NCBI GenBank assembly: GCA_017549485.1
Contig: JAFYUT010000005.1
Span: forward strand, 1-58,371
Length of the DNA: 58,371 nucleotides
Source of the DNA: Akkermansia sp.
GTDB lineage: Bacteria; Verrucomicrobiota; Verrucomicrobiia; Verrucomicrobiales; Akkermansiaceae
Direction of reading: 5' to 3'
In this document: piece by piece, positions 25,818-34,296 of the stretch
How positions within the stretch are numbered: position 1 is the stretch's first letter
Layout: the number at the start of each line of letters is the position of its first letter
The notes under the pieces: model-generated
What the model saw: the letters and a program-made list of their open reading frames with translations, nothing else
Told to the model about the DNA's origin: nothing
The model's database searches: none
Made by a program: the position numbers and the translations under genes

Positions 25818-26337
25818 GGCGGCCGGGCATCATCATACGGGGCTGAATCGGAGTAGCAGGCACTGCTGCGGGCACCTCAGGAGCAGCCGCAGGTTTCTCT
25901 ACTTTCTCAATCTTGGTAACGGGGCGCACGGGATATGCAGCACTCTCTGTATCTACATAATAGTGGTCCTGGGTAAGGCACACGGTATCACCGGGTTGCA
26001 GGGTGTCTACCAAAGCAAATACCTTGTTATCATCCTGACCGGGAGTGGGCTTTTTCACATCCACCATCACCACGGAACCAACCTCTGCTTTATCATCACC
26101 ATACTTGCCGGGCTTGGCATAATTCTCATTCACCAAAACAGTGAAATTAGCCACCTTGGTGGCGTGGTCGCATTTGTCGGGGCAATCAGCCGTCATGAAG
26201 CGGCAGGGAATGTCCGTCAAACCGTCAAAACGAGCAATCACAGTATTCGTTGCCAACAGCTCAGCCTTTTCAGGCATGGGAGAAGCAAACAGTGAAGGAG
26301 CCAAAGCGGCCATCATGAACGGGAGGAGTTTTTTCAT
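25804..26337 (-). CDS. Secreted protein of unknown function
   Basis: 177 residues: signal peptide MKKLLPFMMAALAPSLFASP, then a domain with a distinctive Cys pattern (PCRFMTADCPDKCDHATKVANF) and VGSVVMVDV, then a Pro/Ala-rich linker and a basic end (PGRRARR). The Cys/His cluster could bind metal or form disulfides. No family recognised. It is the first gene of a pair with the hydrolase lipoprotein and lies 17 bases downstream of the methyltransferase gene. Confidence 0.65.
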   Translation of the reverse strand: MKKLLPFMMAALAPSLFASPMPEKAELLATNTVIARFDGLTDIPCRFMTADCPDKCDHATKVANFTVLVNENYAKPGKYGDDKAEVGSVVMVDVKKPTPGQDDNKVFALVDTLQPGDTVCLTQDHYYVDTESAAYPVRPVTKIEKVEKPAAAPEVPAAVPATPIQPRMMMPGRRARR

Positions 26338-26354
26338 ACTCTATGTTGATTGTT

Positions 26355-27263
26355 TTATTGGTTATTGTTTGTTTTTTTCAGCAGGCAACAGAAGCCACCT
26401 GCCCCAAATCCATGCTCCGGCAAAAGCCGATAGCAGGGGAAATCTGATAAAGTACTGCGGAATGCAGCCAGAGCCGGCACCTCAACAGCATGCCAACCGG
26501 GCACACGGCGCAATATGTAAGAAATGACTTTTTCATTCTCATCGGGGTCATACGTGCAGGTGGAGTACAAAATATGCCCCCCATCAGCCACACATTGCAC
26601 GGCGGCAAGCATAATACCCTTTTGGCGTTTGGCATTGCCGTTCACCATCTGAGCCCCGAGGCAACCGGGATTTTTGATTCCCTTACACAGCAAAGACTGT
26701 CCGCTGCAAGGGGCATCCACCAGTAACAGGTCAAAAAGTTTGTCCTCTGTCGCCCACTGATCGGGGCGCAGGCCACTCACCTCGGTATTCGGCAATCCGC
26801 ACTGCTCCACATTTTGGCGCAAAATACCTCGGCGTGCAGCATTTACCTCATTAGCCGTGTGATGCTGCGGCAAGTAGCGGGCAGCCATCAGCATGGTTTT
26901 GCCACCGGGAGCGGCGCACAAATCCAAGCTACTTGCAGGCGGGGGCACTACCTCCAGTGCGGCAGATTCCCAGCACGAGGATAAATCAAGAGAATAATAC
27001 AACCCCGCCGCATAATCCGGGTGCGCCGTAGGGCGTTCCCCCTCACACGGCACATACACACACGGGGGCAGCCACCCCCATGCCGAGGTGTCTACACAGG
27101 CGAAGGGGGGCACATAATCACGGGGAGCTTTAGGACTGAGCACAACGGCGGAGCGTGAGGAAGCACCGGCGCGCATAGCCTGCACAAGCCGCGCGGCCGC
27201 CTCGGCACTCAGCCTCAGCCGCTCGCAGAGCCGTTGCTCAGCCTTGCTCAATTCCAAAACCAT
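26355..27263 (-). CDS. RsmB/RsmF-type rRNA (cytosine-C5) methyltransferase
   Basis: 302 residues of the NOL1/NOP2/Sun family, which methylates cytosine C5 in rRNA or tRNA using SAM. The SAM-binding motif is LDLCAAPGGKT, motif IV with one catalytic Cys is VDAPCSGQ, and motif VI with the nucleophilic Cys is YSTCTYDPDENE. It is shorter than RsmF and lacks the N-terminal NusB domain of RsmB and any C-terminal PUA part. The target is not visible. Its ATG directly follows the stop of the ROK kinase gene (TAA-ATG), so translation is coupled. Confidence 0.88.
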   Translation of the reverse strand: MVLELSKAEQRLCERLRLSAEAAARLVQAMRAGASSRSAVVLSPKAPRDYVPPFACVDTSAWGWLPPCVYVPCEGERPTAHPDYAAGLYYSLDLSSCWESAALEVVPPPASSLDLCAAPGGKTMLMAARYLPQHHTANEVNAARRGILRQNVEQCGLPNTEVSGLRPDQWATEDKLFDLLLVDAPCSGQSLLCKGIKNPGCLGAQMVNGNAKRQKGIMLAAVQCVADGGHILYSTCTYDPDENEKVISYILRRVPGWHAVEVPALAAFRSTLSDFPCYRLLPEHGFGAGGFCCLLKKTNNNQ

Positions 27264-28211
27264 TTATTCCTCGTTATTAGCGGTATTAAGAGCCAACCTT
27301 GCTGCACCGATAATACCGGCATCATTACTGAACATAGCCGGCAAAATCTTAATTTTGGCATAATGAGGCGGATACAGCTGAGCTTTCAGATACCGGCGTA
27401 CCGGGCCGAACAAAACATCACCGGCCTTAGCCACGCCACCACCGATAATGAACGCCTCAGGGTTCAAAATATAATGGCAGTTCATCAGGCAGGTGGCCAG
27501 CTTGCGCCCTATATCATCCCACAGAGCCAGTGCCACGGGGTCTCCGGCTTTGGCGGCCAATTCAATTTCCAACGGACCACACTCGGAAAGAGCTTTGGGC
27601 TGCCCGGCTGCCGCATAAGCAGCCTGAGCCTCTGCCGTAATTTCTCGGTGGCCAATGTAATCTTCTATGGCACCTTGGTTACCATAATAGCCGATACGGC
27701 CTCGGTAATCAATACTCATCTGACCAAGCTCACCGGCAGCACTTAAATGGCCACGCACAAAATGCCCCCCGGCAATCACGCCGGAGCCGATACCGGTACC
27801 CAGAGTCAAGCACACCAAATCACTCATACCGCGCCCGGCACCCAATTTCCACTCAGCATAGGCCATACAGTTGGCATCATTATCCACCGCAGCCGGCAAA
27901 CCCGTGGCATCACTCAGAATATCGCGGATATGGATATCATACCAGCCCGGCACATTGGTAAGGGAGTCCACCACACCGGCCTTATGGTCAACAAAGCCCG
28001 GCAAGCCCATGCCCACCGCCTTAACGCTCGGGTATTTTTCCATAATGGCTCGCAAACGGTGCCCGATTTCCTCCACAATACAATCCGGGGAGGGATAATC
28101 CGTTGTCTGCATGGGCTCAGCCTTGTGTACAATCTCCGTACCCTGCACCACTGCAAACTTAATGGACGTGCCGCCCATGTCCACACCGATTGAAAGCTCT
28201 TCATCTACCAT
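27264..28211 (-). CDS. ROK-family sugar kinase lacking the zinc cysteines
   Basis: 315 residues. ATP-binding DMGGTSIKFAVV opens the protein; NDANCMAYAEW holds the catalytic Asp of ROK kinases; TLGTGIGSGVIAGG and GGGVAKAGD complete the ASKHA fold. It probably phosphorylates glucose or a related sugar. The usual ROK zinc motif (C-x-C-G-x2-G-C after GExGH) is replaced here by GELGQMSIDYRGRIGYYG followed by NQGAIEDY, so the Cys positions are Gly, Tyr and Ala. The Met at 28211 is preferred to 28229 because the family begins a few residues before IGVDMGG. Confidence 0.88.
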   Translation of the reverse strand: MVDEELSIGVDMGGTSIKFAVVQGTEIVHKAEPMQTTDYPSPDCIVEEIGHRLRAIMEKYPSVKAVGMGLPGFVDHKAGVVDSLTNVPGWYDIHIRDILSDATGLPAAVDNDANCMAYAEWKLGAGRGMSDLVCLTLGTGIGSGVIAGGHFVRGHLSAAGELGQMSIDYRGRIGYYGNQGAIEDYIGHREITAEAQAAYAAAGQPKALSECGPLEIELAAKAGDPVALALWDDIGRKLATCLMNCHYILNPEAFIIGGGVAKAGDVLFGPVRRYLKAQLYPPHYAKIKILPAMFSNDAGIIGAARLALNTANNEE

Positions 28212-28273
28212 ACGGGAGTAGTGTAACACATTGCACGCTTCAGGAAAAGAAAAAAACAGCGAAAACTTACAAA

Positions 28274-30220
28274 TTAAGCCGATTGAAACTTGCGTGATAT
28301 CTCATTAAGCGTTACCGGAACAAGCGTGGGCTTACCGGAGGGGGTGCAGTAGGGGATTTCACAACGCAGCAGGTCTGCAAGCAAGGGTGTAGGAGCTTGC
28401 AACCAAGGGCGGATGTCTTCTTTGACCGCGTATTGCTTGGCAATGCGCAAGGCATAAGGTTCAAAGGGATTGCGAGATTTGCGGAATCGGGTCTCACCGG
28501 CGGTAAAACTGCGGATGAGCTCCATCATAAACTCTTCCACACGAGGGAGGCTCAGCATCATGGGCACGGCTTCCACACGCAAGGTTTTCTGCCCGAAAGG
28601 CGAGATAAGGAACCCCGCTTGTTGCAATTGCTCCCGCACCTCAAGCGCTACCCCCATATCACGGGGATCAAGCTCCAGCATAACCGGGACCAAGAGGCGT
28701 TGGGAATGAATGGGGGTGCGGTTGCTATTGAGCAAACGCTCAAAGATAATACGCTCTCTCGCGGCTCTGGGGGAAAGCATCACCAGTCCCTCCTTATTTT
28801 CAAATAAGAGGTAAGAGTCTGCCAATACTCCGATAAAACGGAAGTTCGGCACGGTATCCCCCTGCTCTTTCGGACGGCATGGAAGCGCCTCTGCCGGAAG
28901 AGGTTCCTGAGTTTGAGGCGCAGGTAAAGCAGACTCCGGCTGAGATTTTACCACCTCCTTATTACAAGGAACAGGCTGTGGTGTTGAGGGTGTACACGGA
29001 CGCTGAGGTTGAGGCCGGGGCGCAACCTGAGGCTTAAAGGCAGGCGTCGAAACCTGTTGCGGTTGCGGCTTAGGCGGTAACGGCTCCTGTTGAGGTTGTG
29101 GTGCAGGTTGTGGCTCACGCGGCGGCAGTTGCAGCTCGCGCTGTTGAGGCTCCAACACAGGGCGCAGCACCAGAGGAGAAGGCTCCGGCGAGGGCTCCGG
29201 GGCTTTTTCACCTCGAGCATGCACGGAGAGTGTACCGGCTATGGCATCTATTATGCACGTGGTAAGGTCAGAAGGGCGGCGGAAGCGCACCTCTCGTTTG
29301 GCGGGATGAACATTCACGTCCACCAAACCGGGGTCTACTTCCAAATAAAGGAAGAGCGCGGGGTGCAACCCGGTGGGGAAACCGCCGTAGCCATCGCGCA
29401 CGGCACGAGCCACGATTTTGTCTTCAATGGGGCGCCCATTGAGAAACACGTATTGCAAGCGGCGATTGCGACGAGCCTCCGACAAAGGCATCAAAAACCC
29501 GCTTACTTTTACTCCCGGCCCGTTCGTGGGCTTGATACGCAACAACGAGCTCGCCAAATCTCTCCCCACAAACTCCGAAATACGGTGTCGCAAATCTGTG
29601 GTCGCCGGCACATCGAAAACCACCGTACCATCTTTTACCAGCACGAAACGCACATTCGGGAAAGCCAGCGCATGCAAGCGCAATTGGTGTTCGATATGGC
29701 CGAACTCGGTATCATCACTTTTAAGGAACTTACGACGCACCGGTGTGTTGAAAAAGAGATTGCTGACAGCAATTTCCGTACCGGGAGCGCAGCCGGCATT
29801 CATAACAGGTTGCATCTCGCCACCATGGCAAGAAATCAGAGTACCCTCCACATCCTCTGCTCGGCGGGTAGTGATTTTCACTTGAGCCACGGACGCAATA
29901 CTGGGCAAAGCTTCACCGCGAAATCCCAGCTGTTGGATATCAAACAAGTCCTCATAACTGAGCAACTTACTGGTAGCATGGCGCTCCAAGCACAACTCCG
30001 CATCTGCACGGCTCATACCACCACCATTATCCGTTACTTTGATAAGAGATACGCCCCCGCGCCGCACTTCTACTCGCACCAAATCGGCACCGGCATCAAT
30101 ACTATTCTCCACCAACTCTTTTACGACAGAGGACGGACGCTCCACCACCTCACCGGCCGCCACTTGGCTGGCCAGCACATCGCTCATGCGGCGAATCTTA
30201 TTTTCCGTCTGTTCCGTCAT
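28274..30220 (-). CDS. mutL: DNA mismatch repair protein MutL, endonuclease motifs missing
   Basis: 648 residues. The N-terminal GHKL ATPase is intact: LASQVAAGEVVERPSSVVKE, ELVENSIDAGA, DNGGGM, HATSKL and GFRGEAL. A Pro/Gln-rich linker spans about residues 340-450. The C-terminal dimerisation domain aligns with endonuclease-type MutL, but the DQHAxxE motif is SPRAARE (near 480), the ACHAA-like motif is AKQYAVKED (near 594) and the CPHGRP motif is CTPSGKP (near 626). It should couple MutS recognition to downstream steps but probably cannot nick DNA itself. A TTGACG-17-TAGACT promoter lies just upstream. Confidence 0.92.
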   Translation of the reverse strand: MTEQTENKIRRMSDVLASQVAAGEVVERPSSVVKELVENSIDAGADLVRVEVRRGGVSLIKVTDNGGGMSRADAELCLERHATSKLLSYEDLFDIQQLGFRGEALPSIASVAQVKITTRRAEDVEGTLISCHGGEMQPVMNAGCAPGTEIAVSNLFFNTPVRRKFLKSDDTEFGHIEHQLRLHALAFPNVRFVLVKDGTVVFDVPATTDLRHRISEFVGRDLASSLLRIKPTNGPGVKVSGFLMPLSEARRNRRLQYVFLNGRPIEDKIVARAVRDGYGGFPTGLHPALFLYLEVDPGLVDVNVHPAKREVRFRRPSDLTTCIIDAIAGTLSVHARGEKAPEPSPEPSPLVLRPVLEPQQRELQLPPREPQPAPQPQQEPLPPKPQPQQVSTPAFKPQVAPRPQPQRPCTPSTPQPVPCNKEVVKSQPESALPAPQTQEPLPAEALPCRPKEQGDTVPNFRFIGVLADSYLLFENKEGLVMLSPRAARERIIFERLLNSNRTPIHSQRLLVPVMLELDPRDMGVALEVREQLQQAGFLISPFGQKTLRVEAVPMMLSLPRVEEFMMELIRSFTAGETRFRKSRNPFEPYALRIAKQYAVKEDIRPWLQAPTPLLADLLRCEIPYCTPSGKPTLVPVTLNEISRKFQSA

Positions 30221-30232
30221 ACGTACGGGGTA

Positions 30233-30261
30233 AGTCTACCATAGCAAAGGCTATGCGTCAA
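30233..30261 (-). promoter_or_regulatory. Promoter of mutL
   Basis: On the minus strand: TTGACG, a 17-base spacer and TAGACT. The -10 ends 12 bases before the ATG, giving a leader of about 5 bases. Confidence 0.6.
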
Positions 30262-30278
30262 CAATCTATTACGACACA

Positions 30279-30316
30279 ATCAAGCGCGCAGCCCATATTC
30301 GAGCTACGCGCTTGAT
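30279..30316 (-). terminator. Hairpin after the coiled-coil gene
   Basis: Stem ATCAAGCGCG (30279-30288) with CGCGCTTGAT (30307-30316) between the coiled-coil gene and mutL. A T-run is lacking, so its terminator role is uncertain. Confidence 0.4.
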
Positions 30317-30356
30317 GCTGTAAGGAAAATTGACAATAGGCAATGCCTCTTTCGTT

Positions 30357-30860
30357 TTATTCCAACGATTTCTTGATGAACTCCTGCAATTCATCCGTCA
30401 TCAGCTCAGCCTCTTCAATACGAGTTTTTTCTGCCTCAATTTGAGTATCAATTTTTTTGATTTGTTTTTCGTATTTTTTGCGTTCGGCATCCATAGCTTT
30501 TTTTCTGGCTTCATCGCTTATTTCGGGAGAACCATTACCCCCGCCAATCACTCGGCCACTATCCATCGTCTCTTCTTCTGATTCTTCCTCTTCAAATACG
30601 ACTTTAAAACTGCGGATGGAACCATCTCTGGAGCGTTCATCCTCAATTTTCTTAAATAATATGAGAGCCTTACGCTTCTTCACGATATATTCTTTGTAGT
30701 ACTGGGCAGCCTCTTTACGCGCAACTTTGGCCTCTTGCTTAGCCTTCTTTCTCTTCTCCTGAGGAGAAAGTTCCGTATTAGAACCATTGCTCCACTGAGC
30801 CTCTACCAAAGGCGTAGACGCGACAAAAGCAAAAATCATCAAAAAAGCGAGAAGTTTCAT
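30357..30860 (-). CDS. Secreted coiled-coil protein of unknown function
   Basis: 167 residues with a signal peptide (MKLLAFLMIFAFVASTPLVEA). Two charged Lys/Glu/Arg-rich helices (about 40-75 and 115-165, ending IEEAELMTDELQEFIKKSLE) look like coiled coil, separated by an acidic Glu/Ser stretch and a Gly-rich turn. No catalytic motif. It could be a small periplasmic scaffold or chaperone-like protein; the composition alone cannot say. The start at 30860 is chosen because the signal peptide begins there. Confidence 0.65.
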   Translation of the reverse strand: MKLLAFLMIFAFVASTPLVEAQWSNGSNTELSPQEKRKKAKQEAKVARKEAAQYYKEYIVKKRKALILFKKIEDERSRDGSIRSFKVVFEEEESEEETMDSGRVIGGGNGSPEISDEARKKAMDAERKKYEKQIKKIDTQIEAEKTRIEEAELMTDELQEFIKKSLE

Positions 30861-30952
30861 AAGTAATGGCATTCTAACACAAACACCCGCCGTGTCAAGA
30901 TTGCATTTAAGAGTATAAACCTTTCATTTTAGAGCAAGCATCGGCAAGGGGC

Positions 30953-30980
30953 TTGATTTTCTGCAAAACAAGTGTATAAT
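30953..30980 (+). promoter_or_regulatory. Promoter of the small membrane protein-pdxA unit, leaderless
   Basis: TTGATT (30953-30958), a 16-base spacer and a perfect TATAAT (30975-30980). The -10 ends 6 bases before ATG 30987, so the transcript should begin at the start codon. Confidence 0.75.
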
Positions 30981-30986
30981 GGCCAC

Positions 30987-31184
30987 ATGCGAATGTACGT
31001 GAGCATCGTTCTCTTTATCCTCATCATCGTTGCCGTAGTGGCAACCGTGGTGTATAATACGTCTATCAATTCGCAGTTAAGTTTCAGGCAAAAACAAGAC
31101 AATTCCGATTACATCAATACGCAGCGTTCATACCGTCCGCCCGTACCGCAACTTCCTAAGACAACCCCAGCCAACAATCACTGA
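30987..31184 (+). CDS. Small single-pass membrane protein
   Basis: 65 residues: one N-terminal membrane helix (MYVSIVLFILIIVAVVATVV) followed by a polar tail rich in Gln, Asn and Pro. ATG 30987 is preferred; an in-frame GTG at 30972 lies in the -10 region. A second ATG two codons later is also possible. It precedes pdxA by 8 bases, so both share the promoter. Function unknown. Confidence 0.6.
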   Translation: MRMYVSIVLFILIIVAVVATVVYNTSINSQLSFRQKQDNSDYINTQRSYRPPVPQLPKTTPANNH

Positions 31185-31192
31185 ACAGCCTC

Positions 31193-32068
31193 ATGAGCTT
31201 TGAATCCCCGGTCATCGGTTACACCTTGGGAGACCAAGCCGGCATAGGCCCGGAGGTCATACAAGCTGCGCTCAAACACGTACCGCAAGGTGTCGAGTAC
31301 AGACTTATAGGCTCTGCGATTGCCTGCACCCCGGGGCGCCCCACACAAGATACGGCAAAAGCAGCGCTGGAGCATCTGGAAGCCTCCGCAGCAGCATTGA
31401 AAAGCGGCGAGATAGATGCCGTAGTGACAGCCCCTGTTTGCAAGGAAGCCCTGCACCGCATCGGCTTCAACTACCCCGGACAAACCGAGTTTTTTGCAGA
31501 CAGAATGGGGGTAAAAGATTTTGCCATGTGCCTCACCGGCAAACACCTTACCGTGGTGCTTTGTACCACCCATAAAGCCATTTCAGAGGTACCGGCATTG
31601 CTCACTACGGAAGAAACGGTACGTGTAGCCACCCTGCTCTCACAATTTTTGCAACGCACCGGCACCGCTACTCCACGCATTGCGCTGGCCGGCCTTAACC
31701 CGCATAACGGAGAAAACGGTGCTTTCGGCGATGAAGAAACCCGTATCATAGCACCGGCATTGCCTCGGTTGCGCAAATTGATACCTACCGCACATTTTGA
31801 GGGGCCATGCGTGCCCGACTGCGTATACCGAGACGCAGCGCAGGGATTATACGATGGCGTTGTGGCACCGTATCATGACCAAGCACTCATCCCGCTTAAG
31901 CTCTTGGACTTCGACAACGCCGTCAACGCAACCATAGGCCTGCCGAGGCTCAGAGTCAGCCCCGATCACGGCACGGCATTCAACATTGCCGGCAAAGGTA
32001 TAGCCAACCCTGCCAGTACTATCCGAGCCTTTGAGCTAGCATTGCGCAGCGTGCTGCCCAACGCTTGA
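31193..32068 (+). CDS. pdxA: 4-hydroxythreonine-4-phosphate dehydrogenase
   Basis: 291 residues, about 40 shorter than E. coli PdxA. It oxidises 4-phosphohydroxythreonine in pyridoxal phosphate synthesis. Motifs: TLGDQAGIGPEV, VTAPVCKEALHRIGFNYPGQ with TEFFA, CTTHKAISEV (metal His), GLNPHNGENGAFGDEE, YHDQALIPLKLLDFDNAVN (metal His) and SPDHGTAFNIAGKG (metal His). All three metal-binding His regions are present, so the short length reflects loss of peripheral segments after residue 45. PLP made through PdxA could serve the GadB and ArgD enzymes of this window. Confidence 0.92.
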   Translation: MSFESPVIGYTLGDQAGIGPEVIQAALKHVPQGVEYRLIGSAIACTPGRPTQDTAKAALEHLEASAAALKSGEIDAVVTAPVCKEALHRIGFNYPGQTEFFADRMGVKDFAMCLTGKHLTVVLCTTHKAISEVPALLTTEETVRVATLLSQFLQRTGTATPRIALAGLNPHNGENGAFGDEETRIIAPALPRLRKLIPTAHFEGPCVPDCVYRDAAQGLYDGVVAPYHDQALIPLKLLDFDNAVNATIGLPRLRVSPDHGTAFNIAGKGIANPASTIRAFELALRSVLPNA

Positions 32069-32115
32069 TATCTCTGCGTTTTTACAAGAAAAGCAAGCTT
32101 TCTCGCCAAAAAAGC

Positions 32116-32143
32116 GTGACTTTTCGGTGGATTATGGTAGAAT
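32116..32143 (+). promoter_or_regulatory. Promoter of the dapA operon
   Basis: A weak -35 (GTGACT at 32116-32121), a 16-base spacer and TAGAAT (32138-32143), 12 bases before ATG 32156. Leader about 5 bases; no room for a lysine riboswitch. Confidence 0.5.
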
Positions 32144-32155
32144 ACCCGCGAGATT

Positions 32156-33037
32156 ATGAAATACAGAGGACTTTACACCGCAATCGTCACCCCGTTCAAA
32201 GATAACAAAATTGACAAAGAGGCACTCAAGGCGCTGGTAGAGGCGCAGATTGCCGGCGGAGTAGATGGCATTGTGCCCGTGGGCACCACCGGCGAATCCC
32301 CCACCCTCAGTCATGAGGAGCACATGGAGGTGATTCGACTGGCCATAGAATACGCAGCCGGGCGTTGCCAAGTGATTGCCGGCACGGGCTCCAACAGCAC
32401 GGATGAGGCTATTGCCATGACTCAAGAGGCCGAAGCCATGGGCGCTGACGGCACTCTGCAAGTGTGTCCTTACTACAACAAGCCCAGCCAAGAGGGTGTA
32501 TACCGCCACTTCAAGGCCGTAGCAGATAACACCAAACTGCCGATTCTCCTTTACAGCATTCCCGGCCGCAGCGGCATTGAAATCGCCGTGGACACCGTGG
32601 CCCGCCTTGCCGCCGATTGCCCCAACATTGTGGCCATCAAAGAAGCCGGTGGCAGCGTAGAGCGCGTTAACCAGCTGGTAGCAGCTCTGCCCGAGAAGTT
32701 TGCTGTACTCAGCGGCGATGACGGCCTTACCGTTCCCTTTATCTCATGCGGTGCCGTAGGTGTGGTCTCCGTTACCTCCAACGTAGCACCTGCCATCATG
32801 AAAGACTTGGTAGATACAGCTTTGGGTGGAGATGGCCGCATGGCTCTTGAACTGCAGAAAAAGTATTATCCGCTGATGAAGGGACTGATGAGCTTGGATG
32901 GCAACCCCGTGCCCATCAAAGCAGCCATGGCTCTGCGCGGTGATATGAGCTGGGAGATTCGTTTGCCGCTCACCCCGTTGGCAGAAGAGAAGCATGAAAC
33001 CCTTGCCAAGCTCCTCAAGAACTACAACCTTCTGTAA
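32156..33037 (+). CDS. dapA: 4-hydroxy-tetrahydrodipicolinate synthase
   Basis: 293 residues, the standard length. It condenses pyruvate with aspartate semialdehyde, the first committed step to lysine and meso-diaminopimelate. Motifs: TAIVTPFKDNKID, VPVGTTGESPTLSHEEH, the catalytic Tyr in LLYSIPGRSG and the Schiff-base Lys in VAIKEAGGS. First gene of a four-gene run dapA-dapB-folK-panB with gaps of 6, 3 and 8 bases. Confidence 0.97.
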   Translation: MKYRGLYTAIVTPFKDNKIDKEALKALVEAQIAGGVDGIVPVGTTGESPTLSHEEHMEVIRLAIEYAAGRCQVIAGTGSNSTDEAIAMTQEAEAMGADGTLQVCPYYNKPSQEGVYRHFKAVADNTKLPILLYSIPGRSGIEIAVDTVARLAADCPNIVAIKEAGGSVERVNQLVAALPEKFAVLSGDDGLTVPFISCGAVGVVSVTSNVAPAIMKDLVDTALGGDGRMALELQKKYYPLMKGLMSLDGNPVPIKAAMALRGDMSWEIRLPLTPLAEEKHETLAKLLKNYNLL

Positions 33038-33043
33038 TACACC

Positions 33044-33775
33044 ATGAAAATTCTCGTAACCGGTATTTCCGGCCGCATGGGTCAAGCCGTCAAACAAGCT
33101 ATTGAGCTGAACCCTGAGGCAGAGATTGCAGCCACGCATGATGTGGGGCAAGATATTGCCGCAGCCATGCAGGAAGCAGAGATTACCATTGATTTCTCAT
33201 TCCACGGCTTTACCACAGAGCTACTGGCTACCGCCGTAGCACAGGGCAAGCCCCTCGTCATCGGCACCACCGGCCACACGGCAGAAGAAAAAGCAGCCAT
33301 CACCGAGGCAGCCAAGAGCATTCCCATCGTCTTCGCCTCCAACTATTCCGTAGGCGTTAACACGCTGTTCTGGCTTACCCGCAAAGCTACGGCCATTCTC
33401 AAAGATTACGATATTGAGATTATTGAGATGCACCACCACCACAAGCTCGATGCCCCCAGCGGCACCGCCCGCACTCTGGCTGAGGTTGTGTGTGAGGAAA
33501 CAGGCTTGGATTATGAGAAAGATGTTATGCATGGCCGCAACGGCTTGGTAGGGGCTCGCCCGCAAGCACAAATCGGCATGCACTCCATGCGAGGTGGCGA
33601 TGTCGTGGGGGATCACACCGTCATGTACGCGACAGATGGCGAGCGCTTAGAGCTTACCCACAAAGCCTCCAGCCGCATGACTTTCTCTACGGGTGCCGTG
33701 CGTGCCGCACTTTGGCTGGCAGACAAGCCCGCAGGCCTGTACAACATGCAGGATGTGCTTGGCTTTGCAGACTGA
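33044..33775 (+). CDS. dapB: 4-hydroxy-tetrahydrodipicolinate reductase
   Basis: 243 residues. It reduces the DapA product with NAD(P)H. The Rossmann motif TGISGRMGQAV, the DFSFHGFTTELL segment, GTTGHT, SNYSVGVNTL and the catalytic signature EMHHHHKLDAPSGTA are all present. It follows dapA by 6 bases. Confidence 0.97.
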   Translation: MKILVTGISGRMGQAVKQAIELNPEAEIAATHDVGQDIAAAMQEAEITIDFSFHGFTTELLATAVAQGKPLVIGTTGHTAEEKAAITEAAKSIPIVFASNYSVGVNTLFWLTRKATAILKDYDIEIIEMHHHHKLDAPSGTARTLAEVVCEETGLDYEKDVMHGRNGLVGARPQAQIGMHSMRGGDVVGDHTVMYATDGERLELTHKASSRMTFSTGAVRAALWLADKPAGLYNMQDVLGFAD

Positions 33776-33778
33776 GCC

Positions 33779-34288
33779 ATGAGCTGCGCCGCAACAGAAT
33801 CGCAACGCGTTATTTTCTCCCTCGGTTCCAACGTGGGAGATAGGCTTGCTACCCTTGAATCAGCCTGTGATTACTTGGCAGATGTATTCGGAGGGTTAAA
33901 ATTATCTCAACTGTACGAGACAGAGCCGGTGGGCTGCCCCGAGGGCGCACCGGCCTATCTTAACGCTTGTGTAGAAGTCAATACCAACATGCCACCGCAA
34001 GATGTGTTGGAGCTTTGCATGCGCATTGAAAAAGAGCTGGGGCGCGAGCGCAACGGCATATACGGAGCTCCCCGCACATGTGATATTGACATCATTATGT
34101 ACGGAGAGCTTCAACAGCAATCCCCCACCCTCACCCTGCCGCATCCACGGGCGCATGAGCGAGAGTTCGTGCTGCGCCCCCTGTGTGATATTGACCCACA
34201 GCTTACCCTGCCCGGTCACACCGTAACCGTCAGCACCATGCTGGCAGCCCTTCCCGCCGGTCCGGCGGTTCAAGCATTTGACCTGTAA
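33779..34288 (+). CDS. folK: 6-hydroxymethyl-7,8-dihydropterin pyrophosphokinase
   Basis: 169 residues. It transfers pyrophosphate from ATP to the pterin in folate synthesis. Motifs: FSLGSNVGDR, LYETEPVG, YLNACVEVNT, the HPPK signature RTCDIDIIMYG (metal-binding Asp pair) and LPHPRAHEREFVLRPL. It starts 3 bases after the dapB stop, so folate is made on the lysine operon's transcript. Confidence 0.95.
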   Translation: MSCAATESQRVIFSLGSNVGDRLATLESACDYLADVFGGLKLSQLYETEPVGCPEGAPAYLNACVEVNTNMPPQDVLELCMRIEKELGRERNGIYGAPRTCDIDIIMYGELQQQSPTLTLPHPRAHEREFVLRPLCDIDPQLTLPGHTVTVSTMLAALPAGPAVQAFDL

Positions 34289-34296
34289 TTATAACC

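Noticed and set aside
32069..32155. Lysine riboswitch upstream of dapA
   Set aside because: Only 87 bases are available and the -10 box ends 12 bases before the ATG, so no leader RNA exists to fold.
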